DNA from: JAAYVZ01 sp035384965
Lineage (GTDB): Bacteria; Acidobacteriota; Thermoanaerobaculia; Thermoanaerobaculales; Thermoanaerobaculaceae
DNA: 16,132 nt
Assembly: GCA_035384965.1 (NCBI GenBank)
Contig: DAOOJE010000051.1
Span: 1 to 16,132, forward strand
Direction: 5' to 3'
The translations under genes and the position numbers were made by a program. Under the pieces are notes generated by a model. It did not search any database. It was not told the DNA's origin and saw only the letters and a program-made list of their open reading frames with translations. This document shows positions 1 to 7,134 of this stretch, piece after piece; the first letter of the stretch is position 1; each line of letters opens with the position of its first letter.

Positions 1-42
1 TGTCCAGCCCCCTCCCTATCACGCTCCTAACGCTCAGCCTTC

Positions 43-57
43 CAGTCACGGTGACTG
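43..57. other. Short inverted repeat over the rluD stop codon
   Basis: CAGTCA-CGG-TGACTG forms a 6-bp stem with a 3-nt loop, or a 7-bp palindrome around one central base. It covers the TGA stop of rluD (46-48, minus strand). No T-run follows on the minus strand, so it is not a convincing intrinsic terminator. It could be a protein-binding palindrome or chance. Nothing else is seen in positions 1-45. Confidence 0.2.
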
Positions 58-1023
58 AGCCCTGTGGGTCGGGACGCCGCGCAGGGCCGCGAGCAGCGCC
101 TGGATGTCGGCGGGGACGGGGGCTTCGAAGGTCATGAGTTCGCCCGAGGCGGGGTGGGTGATCGAGAGCTTCCAGGCATGCAGCGCCTGCCGGGGGAAGT
201 CGCGGCAGGCGGCGGCGCCGCGCTCGTCCGAGAGGTTGCGCCACTGCTTGCCGGCGTACACCTGATCGCCGACCAGCGCGTGGCCGAGGTGCGCCATGTG
301 GACGCGCACCTGGTGGGTGCGGCCGGTGACCAGGCGGCACTCCACGAGGCAGGTGCCCGCGAAGCGCTCGCGCACGCTCCACAGGGTGCGGGAAGGGCGG
401 CCTTCGGGGACCACGGCCATGCGTTTGCGTTCTGTGGGGTGGCGGCCGATCGGGGCGTCCACGACGCCCTCGGCGGTTTTCGGGATGCCGTAGACGACGG
501 CCAGGTAGCGCTTGTCGGTGGTGCGCCAGCGGAACGCCAGCGACAGCGCCCGGTGCGCCTGGTCGTGCTTGGCCACGACGAGCACGCCGGAGGTGTCCTT
601 GTCGAGCCGGTGGACGATCCCCGGCCGCTCCACGCCGCCGACGCCGGAAAGATCGCTGCAGTGGGCGAGCAGTGCGTTCACGAGCGTGCCGTCGGGGTTG
701 CCGGCGGCGGGGTGGATGACGAGCCCGGGAGGCTTGTTGATGGCGATGAGGTGCTCGTCCTCGTACAGCACGTCGAGCGGGATGTCCTGCGGCACCAGCT
801 CCGAGGGCTCGGGCGGGGGCGGGGAGACGTCCACCACGTCGCCGGCCGACAGGAGTTGCGAGGGCTTGCTGGGACGACCGTTGCGCAGCACCCGTCCGTC
901 CTCGATCCAGCGCGCGGCCTGCGAGCGCGACCACCCCTGCCCGGCCGCGGCGAGGAAGCGGTCGAGGCGCAGCCCCGCCTGCTCGGCAGGCACGACGAGG
1001 CGGATAGGGGAGTGGTCGGTCAC
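46..1023 (-). CDS. rluD: 23S rRNA pseudouridine synthase, RluD/RluA family
   Basis: This 325-aa protein isomerises uridine to pseudouridine in large-subunit rRNA in the cytoplasm. An S4 RNA-binding domain spans about residues 18-66. The RluA catalytic domain follows, with HRLDKDTSG at 138-146, where Asp141 is the expected catalytic aspartate. Other conserved stretches are NKPPG (96-100) and GRTHQVRVH (234-242). The length matches E. coli RluD. I chose the GTG at 1023 because the S4 domain follows at the usual distance. Further upstream the frame runs into lgt and loses homology. No good Shine-Dalgarno is seen, so translation may depend on lgt, which ends 28 nt upstream. It is the last gene of ileS-lspA-lgt-rluD; lspA-rluD linkage is common in bacteria. 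The exact target (RluD positions 1911/1915/1917 or an RluC-like site) cannot be told from sequence alone. Confidence 0.93.
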   Translation of the reverse strand: MTDHSPIRLVVPAEQAGLRLDRFLAAAGQGWSRSQAARWIEDGRVLRNGRPSKPSQLLSAGDVVDVSPPPPEPSELVPQDIPLDVLYEDEHLIAINKPPGLVIHPAAGNPDGTLVNALLAHCSDLSGVGGVERPGIVHRLDKDTSGVLVVAKHDQAHRALSLAFRWRTTDKRYLAVVYGIPKTAEGVVDAPIGRHPTERKRMAVVPEGRPSRTLWSVRERFAGTCLVECRLVTGRTHQVRVHMAHLGHALVGDQVYAGKQWRNLSDERGAAACRDFPRQALHAWKLSITHPASGELMTFEAPVPADIQALLAALRGVPTHRAQSP

Positions 1024-1051
1024 GAGGGAAGAATCGAGAGGTGCAAGAGCC

Positions 1052-1849
1052 TCAGCCCGCAACCGGAGCGGCACGCCTGGAAGCCACCCACGTCCAGACG
1101 AGGATGCCGAGGCCGACGAGGACCATGCCAATGGCGATCGCCTGACTGGTCGACAGGAGTCCGCCCAACACGAACCCACGGTCGGGGTCGCCGCGGAAGT
1201 GCTCGATGACGAACCGGCCGATGCCGTAGGTCACGAGGTAGGAGGCGAGCACCGAGCCGTGCCGCGGGCGGCGGGAGAACAGCCAGGCCAGAAAGAGGTA
1301 GTTGCAGAGGTTGAAGACGGCCTCGTAGAGCTGGGTGGGGTGGAGCGGGACGCCCAGGGGGGTGCCCGAGACCTCGGCCGCGAGCGGATGGGTGAACGTC
1401 ACCGCCCACGGCAGCTCGCAGTGGCTGCCGTAGCAGCACCCGGCCCCGAAGCACCCGAGGCGGCCGAAGAAGTGGCCGAGCGACACCGAAGGCGCCAGGG
1501 TGTCGACGAGCGGCCACAGCTCCAGGCGGTAGCGGCGCACCAGGACGACGGCGGCGACGAGCGCCCCGATGAGCCCCCCGTAAAAGACGCCACCGGCGCG
1601 CAGCAACCCCTTCCAGCCCTCGAGCGACGTGACATAGGCCGGCTCGGTGACGATCAGCAGCAGCTTGCTGCCGACCAGCCCCCACAAGGCGACCCAGACC
1701 CCGAAGTCCACGACCCGCTCGGGGTCGAGCAGACCCACCTTGCGGGCGCGGAGGCGGGCGGTCCACAGCCCCACCACGATCCCCGTCACCAGCAGCACGC
1801 CGTAGGTGGGGATGCGAAAGAAGCCGAAATCAACGATCGAGGGGAACAC
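1052..1849 (-). CDS. lgt: Phosphatidylglycerol:prolipoprotein diacylglyceryl transferase
   Basis: Lgt moves diacylglyceryl from phosphatidylglycerol to the lipobox cysteine of prolipoproteins in the inner membrane, the first step of lipoprotein maturation. The 265-aa product is strongly hydrophobic with about seven membrane segments. Visible motifs are FYGGLIG (89-95), the signature GRLGCFGAGCCYG (129-141) with the conserved Arg130, HPTQLYE (170-176) and GRFVIEHFRGD (211-221). Where the E. coli enzyme has His103 and Asn146, this one has Tyr90 and Cys133. As I recall, the FYGG and GCF..GCCYG forms are a normal variant in other phyla, so activity is expected. The start is GTG at 1849, with GAGGAG 5 nt upstream inside the end of lspA. 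The two genes overlap by 20 nt, which implies translational coupling. Identification is secure. Confidence 0.95.
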   Translation of the reverse strand: MFPSIVDFGFFRIPTYGVLLVTGIVVGLWTARLRARKVGLLDPERVVDFGVWVALWGLVGSKLLLIVTEPAYVTSLEGWKGLLRAGGVFYGGLIGALVAAVVLVRRYRLELWPLVDTLAPSVSLGHFFGRLGCFGAGCCYGSHCELPWAVTFTHPLAAEVSGTPLGVPLHPTQLYEAVFNLCNYLFLAWLFSRRPRHGSVLASYLVTYGIGRFVIEHFRGDPDRGFVLGGLLSTSQAIAIGMVLVGLGILVWTWVASRRAAPVAG

Positions 1850-2327
1850 GCTTGCTCCTCACCGCCGAGAGGATCTCGGCCAGGATCACGAGGCTCGCGC
1901 CCACCGAGATCGCCGAGTCGGCGACGTTGAACGCCGGCCAGGCCAGCTCCCGCCCGCCCGAGCGGACGTAAAAGAGCAGGAAGTCGACGACCTCGCCGCG
2001 CAGAACCCGGTCCACGAGGTTGCCGAGCGCCCCGCCGAGCACGAGCGAGAGGGCGATCCGGGTCGCACCGTCGGTGCCGCCGCGCACGAGTTGCCAGGTG
2101 ATGTACCCGACCACCACCACGATCAGCACGAGCAGGCCGATCTGCACCACCGGTCCCGAGGTGCCGAGCAGCCCGAACGCCACCCCGCGGTTGCGCGTGT
2201 GGACGAGGCGAAACAGCCCCGGGACGATCTGTCGCTCCCAGCCGAGCGGGTAGTTGACGACGATCCACGCCTTGGTGAGCTGGTCGACGGTCAGCACCGC
2301 GGCGGCGATGAGCGAGGAGCGGAGCAT
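1830..2327 (-). CDS. lspA: Lipoprotein signal peptidase (signal peptidase II)
   Basis: LspA is an inner-membrane aspartyl protease that cuts the signal peptide from prolipoproteins after Lgt has modified the cysteine. The 165-aa length is typical. Four membrane segments are visible at roughly residues 4-22, 58-80, 88-106 and 132-156. The catalytic aspartates are Asp115 in GEVVDF and Asp137 in FNVADS; NRGVAFG (46-52) and GGALGNLVDR (98-107) are the other family blocks. The ATG at 2327 overlaps the ileS stop by one base (TGATG), which fixes the start and suggests coupling. Its 3' end overlaps lgt by 20 nt, so consecutive enzymes of one pathway are adjacent. The final enzyme of Gram-negative maturation, Lnt, is not in the window. 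Confidence 0.96.
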   Translation of the reverse strand: MLRSSLIAAAVLTVDQLTKAWIVVNYPLGWERQIVPGLFRLVHTRNRGVAFGLLGTSGPVVQIGLLVLIVVVVGYITWQLVRGGTDGATRIALSLVLGGALGNLVDRVLRGEVVDFLLFYVRSGGRELAWPAFNVADSAISVGASLVILAEILSAVRSKRVPLDR

Positions 2328-5194
2328 CAGGCGGTCCTGGGCAGGCGCAGCACGACGTCGAGGCAGCGCGGGCAGAGCGCGGGGTGCTGGGGGTGGCCGG
2401 CCGGCTCCAGCACCTGCCAGCAGCGCGGGCAGGGGGTGCCGGTTGCCTTCCGCACGGCGAGCACGAGCCCCGGATACGTCGCCGACTCCACGTTCCCTTC
2501 GCCGGCCACGACCTGGGACACGATGCACAACTCCGGGAGGCTCGCTCCGGTCGCGGCGAGGTCCGCGTCGAGCGCCGCCCGCTCGCCGCCCAGCACCAGC
2601 GCCGCCTCGAGCGACTTGCCGATGCCGCCTTCCCGGCGCAGCAGCTCGAGCAGCTTGTTGACCTCCTCCCGCAGCCCGAGCAGGCGGGCGAAACGCAGGT
2701 CGACCTCGGGGTTTTCCTCGACGTCGGCGAGGAGGTCGAACGGCTCGAGGTGGATCGAGTCCCGCCTCGGTCCTGGCAGGTGCTCCCACACCTCGTCGGC
2801 CGTGAACACCAGCACCGGCGCTGCGAGCGTCGCCAGCATGCGGGCGATGCGGTACGCCACGGTCTGCGCGGCGCGCCGGCCCGGGTCGTCCGGGTGGGAG
2901 CAGTAAAGGCGGTCCTTGAGGATGTCGAGATACGTGGCCGACAGGTCCACGGCGCAGAAGTTGTTCAGGGCGTGGTAGACGACGTGGAACTCATAGTCTT
3001 CATATGCCTTGCGTAACCGCAGCGCGAGCGCGCGGGCGCGCCGGAGGAACGTCGCGTCGAGCGCCGGCAGCGCGGCGAGCGGCACCGAGTGTCTGGCTGG
3101 GTCGAAGTCGTTCAGGACCGAGACGAGAAACCGCAACGTGTTGCGGATCTTGCGGTAGCTCTCGGCGGTGCGGGTCATGATCTCCTTGGAGATCGGCATG
3201 TCCTCCCGAAAGTCGACCTGGGCGACCCAGAGCCGCAGCACGTCGGCGCCGTACTCCTTGATGAGCGCCGCCGGGGAAAGCGCGTTGCCCATCGACTTCG
3301 ACATCTTCTCGCCCTCGGCCGAGAGCACGTGGCCGTGCGTGACGACGGCGCGGTACGGAGCGCGGCCGTGGGTGACGACGCCGACGAGCAGCGACGACTG
3401 AAACCAGCCGCGGTACTGGTCGTGTCCCTCGAGGTAGAGGTCGGCCGGCCACGACAGGCCCGGGAACCGCCCGTTGTCGCACACCGCCAGGTGCGAGGCG
3501 CCCGAGTCGAACCACACGTCGAGAATGTCGCGCTCCTTCTCCCACGCCGTGCCGCCGCAGCGCGGACAGCGTAGGCCGGCCGGGGCGAAGTCCTCGACCG
3601 GCCGCGCGTACCAGGCGTCGGCGCCCTCGGCGGCGAAGTGCGCTTCGACGCGCGCGAAGAACTCGCGGGCCTCGCCAGCGTCGGCCCCGGAGGGCCAGAC
3701 CTCGCGGCACGCCGGGTTCGCGCACACCAGCACCGTGATCGGCGAGCCCCAGCGGCGCTGGCGCGACACGCACCACTCGAAGCGGTTTTCCACCATGCCG
3801 GCGATGCGCGGCTCGCCGCGCGGCGGTACCCACTGCACCCCGGCGATCTCGTCGAGCGCGAGGGCACGCAGGTCGATGCGGGCGTGGGGCGCCGCGTCGG
3901 GCGTCAGGGCGATGAAGTACTGCTCGGTGGCGCGGAAGATGACCGGTTGCTTGCACCGCCAGCAGTGCGGGTACTCGTGCTCGCCGGTGCCCTGGACGAG
4001 CAGCGCGCCGGCGCGATCGAGTTCGGCGGTGACCATGGGGTTGGCGTCGAAGACGTGCACGCCCGCGAGGTCCGCGACCTCCTCGGTGTACCGCCCGCCG
4101 GCGTCCAGCGGCGAGACGATCGGGATCCCCTCGAGCTTGCCGGTGCGGAAGTCGTCCTCGCCGTGGCCGGGGGCGGTGTGGACGAGGCCGGTGCCGGTGT
4201 CGAGCGTCACGTAGTCGGCGGGCACGATCACGAAGGCCCTTGCGCCCTCGGGGAGCGTGGCGCGCCAGCCGGGAGGCAGGGCGTGTCTGTAGCGCAGGCC
4301 CACGAGGTCGGAGCCCCGGGCCCTCCCCGCCAGGGTACCGGCGAGCGCGGTGCTGGCGAGCACCTTCTCGGCAAGGGCGACGGCGAGCACGAGGCCGCCC
4401 CTGGCGGTCTCGTACAGCCCGTACTCGGCCTCCGGGTGGGCCGCGATCGCGAGGTTCGAAGGCATCGTCCAGGGTGTGGTCGTCCAGATCACGAAGGCGA
4501 CCGGCGCGTCGCCGTCGGCGCCGAAGGCGCGGCGCGCCGCGGCCGGGTCGGCGGCGGGCAGCGCCACCGTGATCTCGGGGTCGCGCCGCGCCTGGTACTC
4601 GAGCTCGGCTTCGGCGAGCGCCGTGCCGCAATGCCAGCACCAGCGAATCGCCTTGCGCTCGCGGTAGAGCAGGCCCTGCTCGACGACCTTGCCGAACGCG
4701 GCGGCGATGTCGGCCTCGTACCGGTTGGACATGGTGAGATAGGGCTCGTCCCAGGTGCCGAGCACGCCCAGGCGGCGGAACTCGTCGCGCTGGATGTCGA
4801 CGAAGCGCGCCGCGTACTCGCGGCAGGCGGCGCGGATCTGGAGGTCGGTCATGCCGCTCTTCCTGGCGCCCAGCTCGCGGTCCACCTTGTGCTCGATCGG
4901 TAGACCGTGGCAGTCCCACCCCGGCACGTAAGGAGCGAAAAAGCCCATCATCGTGCGCGAGCGGATCACCACGTCCTTGAGGATCTTGTTGAGCGCGTGC
5001 CCCATGTGGATGTGGCCGTTGGCGTACGGGGGACCGTCGTGGAGGATGAACGAGGGCTTGCCGGCGCTGGCGCGGATGATCTGCCCGTACAGGTCCGTGC
5101 GCTCCCAGGCAGCGAGGCGCTCGGGCTCTCGGCGCGCCGCGTCGGCGCGCATCGGAAACTCGGTCGCGGGCAGGTTCAACGTGTCCTTGTACAT
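2327..5194 (-). CDS. ileS: Isoleucyl-tRNA synthetase
   Basis: This 955-aa class I aminoacyl-tRNA synthetase charges tRNA-Ile in the cytoplasm. The HIGH-type motif is HMGH at 63-66, within PPYANGHIHMGH, and KMSKS is at 630-634. The CP1 editing domain carries HTAPGHGEDDF (339-349), the block that hydrolyses Val-tRNA-Ile. Two cysteine clusters around CWHC/CWRC and CPRCGG lie in the middle. A C-terminal zinc ribbon has CPRC at 922-925 and CPRC at 941-944, typical of the bacterial (type 1) enzyme. E. coli IleRS has 938 residues. The ATG at 5194 gives the family N-terminus MYKDTLNLP and has GAGGTG a few bases upstream. An in-frame upstream extension has no homology and was excluded. It heads the operon with lspA, a widespread pairing. 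Confidence 0.97.
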   Translation of the reverse strand: MYKDTLNLPATEFPMRADAARREPERLAAWERTDLYGQIIRASAGKPSFILHDGPPYANGHIHMGHALNKILKDVVIRSRTMMGFFAPYVPGWDCHGLPIEHKVDRELGARKSGMTDLQIRAACREYAARFVDIQRDEFRRLGVLGTWDEPYLTMSNRYEADIAAAFGKVVEQGLLYRERKAIRWCWHCGTALAEAELEYQARRDPEITVALPAADPAAARRAFGADGDAPVAFVIWTTTPWTMPSNLAIAAHPEAEYGLYETARGGLVLAVALAEKVLASTALAGTLAGRARGSDLVGLRYRHALPPGWRATLPEGARAFVIVPADYVTLDTGTGLVHTAPGHGEDDFRTGKLEGIPIVSPLDAGGRYTEEVADLAGVHVFDANPMVTAELDRAGALLVQGTGEHEYPHCWRCKQPVIFRATEQYFIALTPDAAPHARIDLRALALDEIAGVQWVPPRGEPRIAGMVENRFEWCVSRQRRWGSPITVLVCANPACREVWPSGADAGEAREFFARVEAHFAAEGADAWYARPVEDFAPAGLRCPRCGGTAWEKERDILDVWFDSGASHLAVCDNGRFPGLSWPADLYLEGHDQYRGWFQSSLLVGVVTHGRAPYRAVVTHGHVLSAEGEKMSKSMGNALSPAALIKEYGADVLRLWVAQVDFREDMPISKEIMTRTAESYRKIRNTLRFLVSVLNDFDPARHSVPLAALPALDATFLRRARALALRLRKAYEDYEFHVVYHALNNFCAVDLSATYLDILKDRLYCSHPDDPGRRAAQTVAYRIARMLATLAAPVLVFTADEVWEHLPGPRRDSIHLEPFDLLADVEENPEVDLRFARLLGLREEVNKLLELLRREGGIGKSLEAALVLGGERAALDADLAATGASLPELCIVSQVVAGEGNVESATYPGLVLAVRKATGTPCPRCWQVLEPAGHPQHPALCPRCLDVVLRLPRTA

Positions 5195-5240
5195 GCGCCA
5201 CCTCGTCGCAGGCGACGGCTGCCGCCACATGCGACCCGCA

Positions 5241-5246
5241 AGTATA
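5241..5246 (-). promoter_or_regulatory. Candidate -10 box for the ileS operon
   Basis: The minus strand reads TATACT here, inside the palindrome AGTATACT, in an otherwise very GC-rich gap. Transcription would begin near 5234 and leave a leader of about 40 nt before the ileS ATG at 5194. No recognisable -35 hexamer lies 16-18 nt upstream. I see no room for a T-box or a transcriptional attenuator in this leader. Confidence 0.4.
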
Positions 5247-5263
5247 CTCCGCCGCCTTCGGGC

Positions 5264-5291
5264 AGCCCGGGCCGTGCGGGAAGGCCGGGCT
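5264..5291 (-). terminator. Hairpin between the receiver gene and ileS
   Basis: AGCCCGG (5264-5270) pairs with CCGGGCT (5285-5291). After a one-base bulge, CC (5272-5273) pairs with GG (5283-5284), giving nine pairs around a 9-nt loop. It lies just downstream of the response-regulator stop (5311) and just upstream of the ileS -10 candidate. This is where a terminator for the upstream operon is expected. There is no T-tract, so it may act only with Rho or not at all. Confidence 0.35.
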
Positions 5292-5310
5292 CCCAACCGA
5301 GGCTGGCGGC

Positions 5311-5691
5311 TCAGCTCGCGAGCGGGGCGAGCCGCATCACCTCGTCCAGCACCTTCTGGAGGGAAAACGGCTTGGTGATGTAGGCGGCGGCCCCCAGCTC
5401 GTGCCCGTGCCTGACGTCGGAACCCAGCGTCCGGGCGGTGAGGAACACGACGGGGAGGCGGCACAGCCGCGGGTCCTCGCGCAGCCGCGCGGCCAGGTCG
5501 AAGCCGGACACCGGCGTGGCCAGCGTCACGTCGAGCACGATGCAGTGCACGGGGGCGCTCGACAGGGCCTGCAGCGCCTCCTCGGCACTCCTCGCCTCCG
5601 CCGTCACGTAGCCGGCGCGGCGCAGCTTGAAGCTGAGGATCCGCAGGATGTACGGCTCGTCATCGACGATCAGCACGCGCCGCACGGGCAT
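5311..5691 (-). CDS. Stand-alone receiver-domain response regulator (CheY-like)
   Basis: The 126-aa product is one complete receiver domain with no output domain. The acidic pocket is Asp10, Asp11 and Glu12 in VLIVDDEP. The expected phospho-acceptor is Asp54 in IVLDV, with Thr85 in FLTA and Lys107 in ITKPF. It should accept phosphate from a histidine kinase and act through protein contacts; no kinase or target is encoded nearby. An in-frame ATG at 5730 would add 13 residues and form an ATGA overlap with the DUF1634 gene. I prefer 5691 because the fold begins there and a TATACT box lies six bases upstream, the layout of a leaderless gene. The longer start remains possible, since ATGA coupling is common in this window. 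It follows the TSUP and DUF1634 genes. Confidence 0.87.
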   Translation of the reverse strand: MPVRRVLIVDDEPYILRILSFKLRRAGYVTAEARSAEEALQALSSAPVHCIVLDVTLATPVSGFDLAARLREDPRLCRLPVVFLTARTLGSDVRHGHELGAAAYITKPFSLQKVLDEVMRLAPLAS

Positions 5692-5697
5692 GGTCCG

Positions 5698-5703
5698 AGT
5701 ATA
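5698..5703 (-). promoter_or_regulatory. Candidate leaderless -10 box for the receiver gene
   Basis: The minus strand reads TATACT, then six bases, then the ATG at 5691. This TAnnnT-N6-ATG spacing is typical of leaderless bacterial transcripts. There is no -35 match and no Shine-Dalgarno for this ATG. It could let the receiver be made independently of the upstream transporter genes. Confidence 0.35.
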
Positions 5704-5726
5704 GCCGGCAGCGGGGGCGGGCCGGC

Positions 5727-6080
5727 TCATCCCTGGCCGAGCAGGCCGGGGAGCAAGATCCCTAGTGCGAGCAGGGCGAGCACGGTCGTGGTGATGGCGA
5801 CGTAGGTCCAGTCGCGCTGGCGCGCGAACGACAGCACGGAGGCCAGCACGCGCAGCACCGGCGTGGCAATGAGGAGGGCGACGCCGAGCTGCATGATGGC
5901 GGGCCCGTGGCCGGACGCCGCGCCGCGCAGCAGCCCTTCCACTGTCGCGGGGACGGGAGCGGGGGAAGGCGAGATCGACGCGGCGACGGCACCGGCGAGC
6001 ATGAGCGCGACGCTGCCCCAGACGCCGGCGGCCAGAACGCCGCCCACCACCCGGCGGGTCGACGCGCCGTCGTCCGTCAT
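5727..6080 (-). CDS. Small membrane protein, DUF1634-like
   Basis: This 117-aa protein has three predicted membrane helices, at about residues 11-35, 62-84 and 92-115. The N-terminus is short and charged, and a proline/glycine-rich loop lies between helices 1 and 2. The size, layout and position directly after a TauE/SafE-family transporter match the DUF1634 family, which often sits in this context. The function is unknown; an accessory subunit for the transporter is a reasonable inference. The ATG at 6080 overlaps the TSUP stop as ATGA, so the two should be translated together. I recognise the family mainly by context and topology, not by a strong motif. Confidence 0.8.
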   Translation of the reverse strand: MTDDGASTRRVVGGVLAAGVWGSVALMLAGAVAASISPSPAPVPATVEGLLRGAASGHGPAIMQLGVALLIATPVLRVLASVLSFARQRDWTYVAITTTVLALLALGILLPGLLGQG

Positions 6081-6910
6081 CGTGCCCCTCGCACCGCCAT
6101 CTGCACGGCCACCACGGCCAGCACGAGCAGGAGCGCCCAGCGAATCACCCGCGCCGGGAGATGCGACAGCAGGCGGGCGCCGACGGTCGCGCCGGCCAGC
6201 ACGCCGAGCGCGACCGGGGCGGCCAGCTCTGGGCGCACGTCGCCGCGAGCGAAGAAGACCGCGGCGCTCGAAGCCGCCGTGACCCCGATCATGAAGCTGG
6301 AGGTGGCGGTCGAGACCTTGAGCGGCAACCCCATGAGGCGGTGCATCGCGGGGACTTTCAAGAAACCGCCGCCGACGCCCAGCAGGCCGCTGAACACCCC
6401 GGCCACGAAGCTGACCGCGAGGCCGCCGCCGACGTTCTCCGCATGGTAGGCGACCGTGGCCCCGCGCTGCGGGTCGAGGTACGACCCGCCCAGGCGCAAC
6501 CACTCGGCCAGCCCCCCCGGCGGCACGGCCTCGCCGGCGTCCGCCGTCTCGCCCTGCAGCATCGAGGCAGCCGCCAGCACGAGCAGCAGCGCGAACAGCA
6601 GGTACAGCACGCGTGGGCTGGCAAGGCCGGCAAAGGTGGCGCCGGCCAGTGCCCCGACCACAGTCGCCAGTTCGAGCACCATCGCCAGCCGCATGTGTGT
6701 GAGCCCGCGGCGCACGTACCGCGAGGCGGCGCCGGAGGACGTCGCGATCACGCCCACGATCGAGGCGCCGATCGCGAGGTGAATCGGGACGTCGAACAGC
6801 AGCGTGAGCGCCGGTACAACGATGATCCCGCCGCCGAGCCCGAGCAGCGCCCCCACCACCCCGGCCACCATGGCCGCGCCGAGGATTCCCAGGGTCGTGA
6901 GCGTCACCAT
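6077..6910 (-). CDS. TSUP-family membrane transporter (TauE/SafE type)
   Basis: The 277-aa integral membrane protein shows the internal duplication of the 4-toluene sulfonate uptake permease family. GALLGLGGGIIVVPAL (20-35) in the first half is echoed by GLLGVGGGFLKVPAM (175-189) in the second. Each glycine-rich motif starts a bundle of about four helices. Family members move sulfur-containing anions such as sulfite, sulfoacetate or thiosulfate, or other small organic anions. No sulfur-metabolism gene is nearby, so the substrate cannot be assigned. A hydrophilic loop at 118-160 links the halves. The ATG at 6910 is preceded by GGAGG ten bases upstream. It is the first gene of a unit with the DUF1634 protein and a receiver. 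The 224-bp gap upstream separates it from the exporter operon. Confidence 0.9.
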   Translation of the reverse strand: MVTLTTLGILGAAMVAGVVGALLGLGGGIIVVPALTLLFDVPIHLAIGASIVGVIATSSGAASRYVRRGLTHMRLAMVLELATVVGALAGATFAGLASPRVLYLLFALLLVLAAASMLQGETADAGEAVPPGGLAEWLRLGGSYLDPQRGATVAYHAENVGGGLAVSFVAGVFSGLLGVGGGFLKVPAMHRLMGLPLKVSTATSSFMIGVTAASSAAVFFARGDVRPELAAPVALGVLAGATVGARLLSHLPARVIRWALLLVLAVVAVQMAVRGAR

Positions 6911-7023
6911 CCGTCGCCGCCCTCCAGGGTCAGGCGCCAGCCATGGTACGGCACTCGCTCCCCCAAGTCCCGACCCCCGAGAGAACCTGGACGTTGACGG
7001 GGTGGGGGTGCGGCCGTCCACGA

Positions 7024-7046
7024 CCAGGTCCACGTCGCTGGACTGG
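7024..7046 (-). terminator. Hairpin downstream of the exporter operon
   Basis: CCA (7024-7026) and GTCCA (7028-7032) pair with TGGAC (7039-7043) and TGG (7044-7046), giving eight pairs with one bulged G and a 6-nt loop. It lies about 90 nt past the stop of the last permease gene and could end that operon. No T-run follows. The rest of the 6911-7134 gap is G/C-rich, with no clear promoter for the TSUP gene. The best -10-like string is TACCAT on the minus strand (6942-6947), without a -35. Confidence 0.25.
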
Positions 7047-7134
7047 GCGGAGGAGGGGGTGGGCGGCCGTGCTGTGGGGGCAAGGGTGGAGAACCGGCCA
7101 CCAGCCACCGGTCACTTGCTGGACGGGGGCGGGC

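Noticed and set aside
3638..4903. 421-aa plus-strand open frame antisense to ileS
   Set aside because: Low-complexity Ala/Gly/Val/Arg shadow of a confidently assigned gene, with no Shine-Dalgarno or motif.
3000..5228. 742-aa minus-strand open frame within ileS
   Set aside because: It is an alternative frame of ileS. Its composition is dominated by Arg, Ala, Gly and Pro, typical of GC-rich shadow frames, and it has no domain.
5195..5310. T-box riboswitch upstream of ileS
   Set aside because: The gap is too short, and no specifier stem or T-box core sequence is visible on the minus strand.
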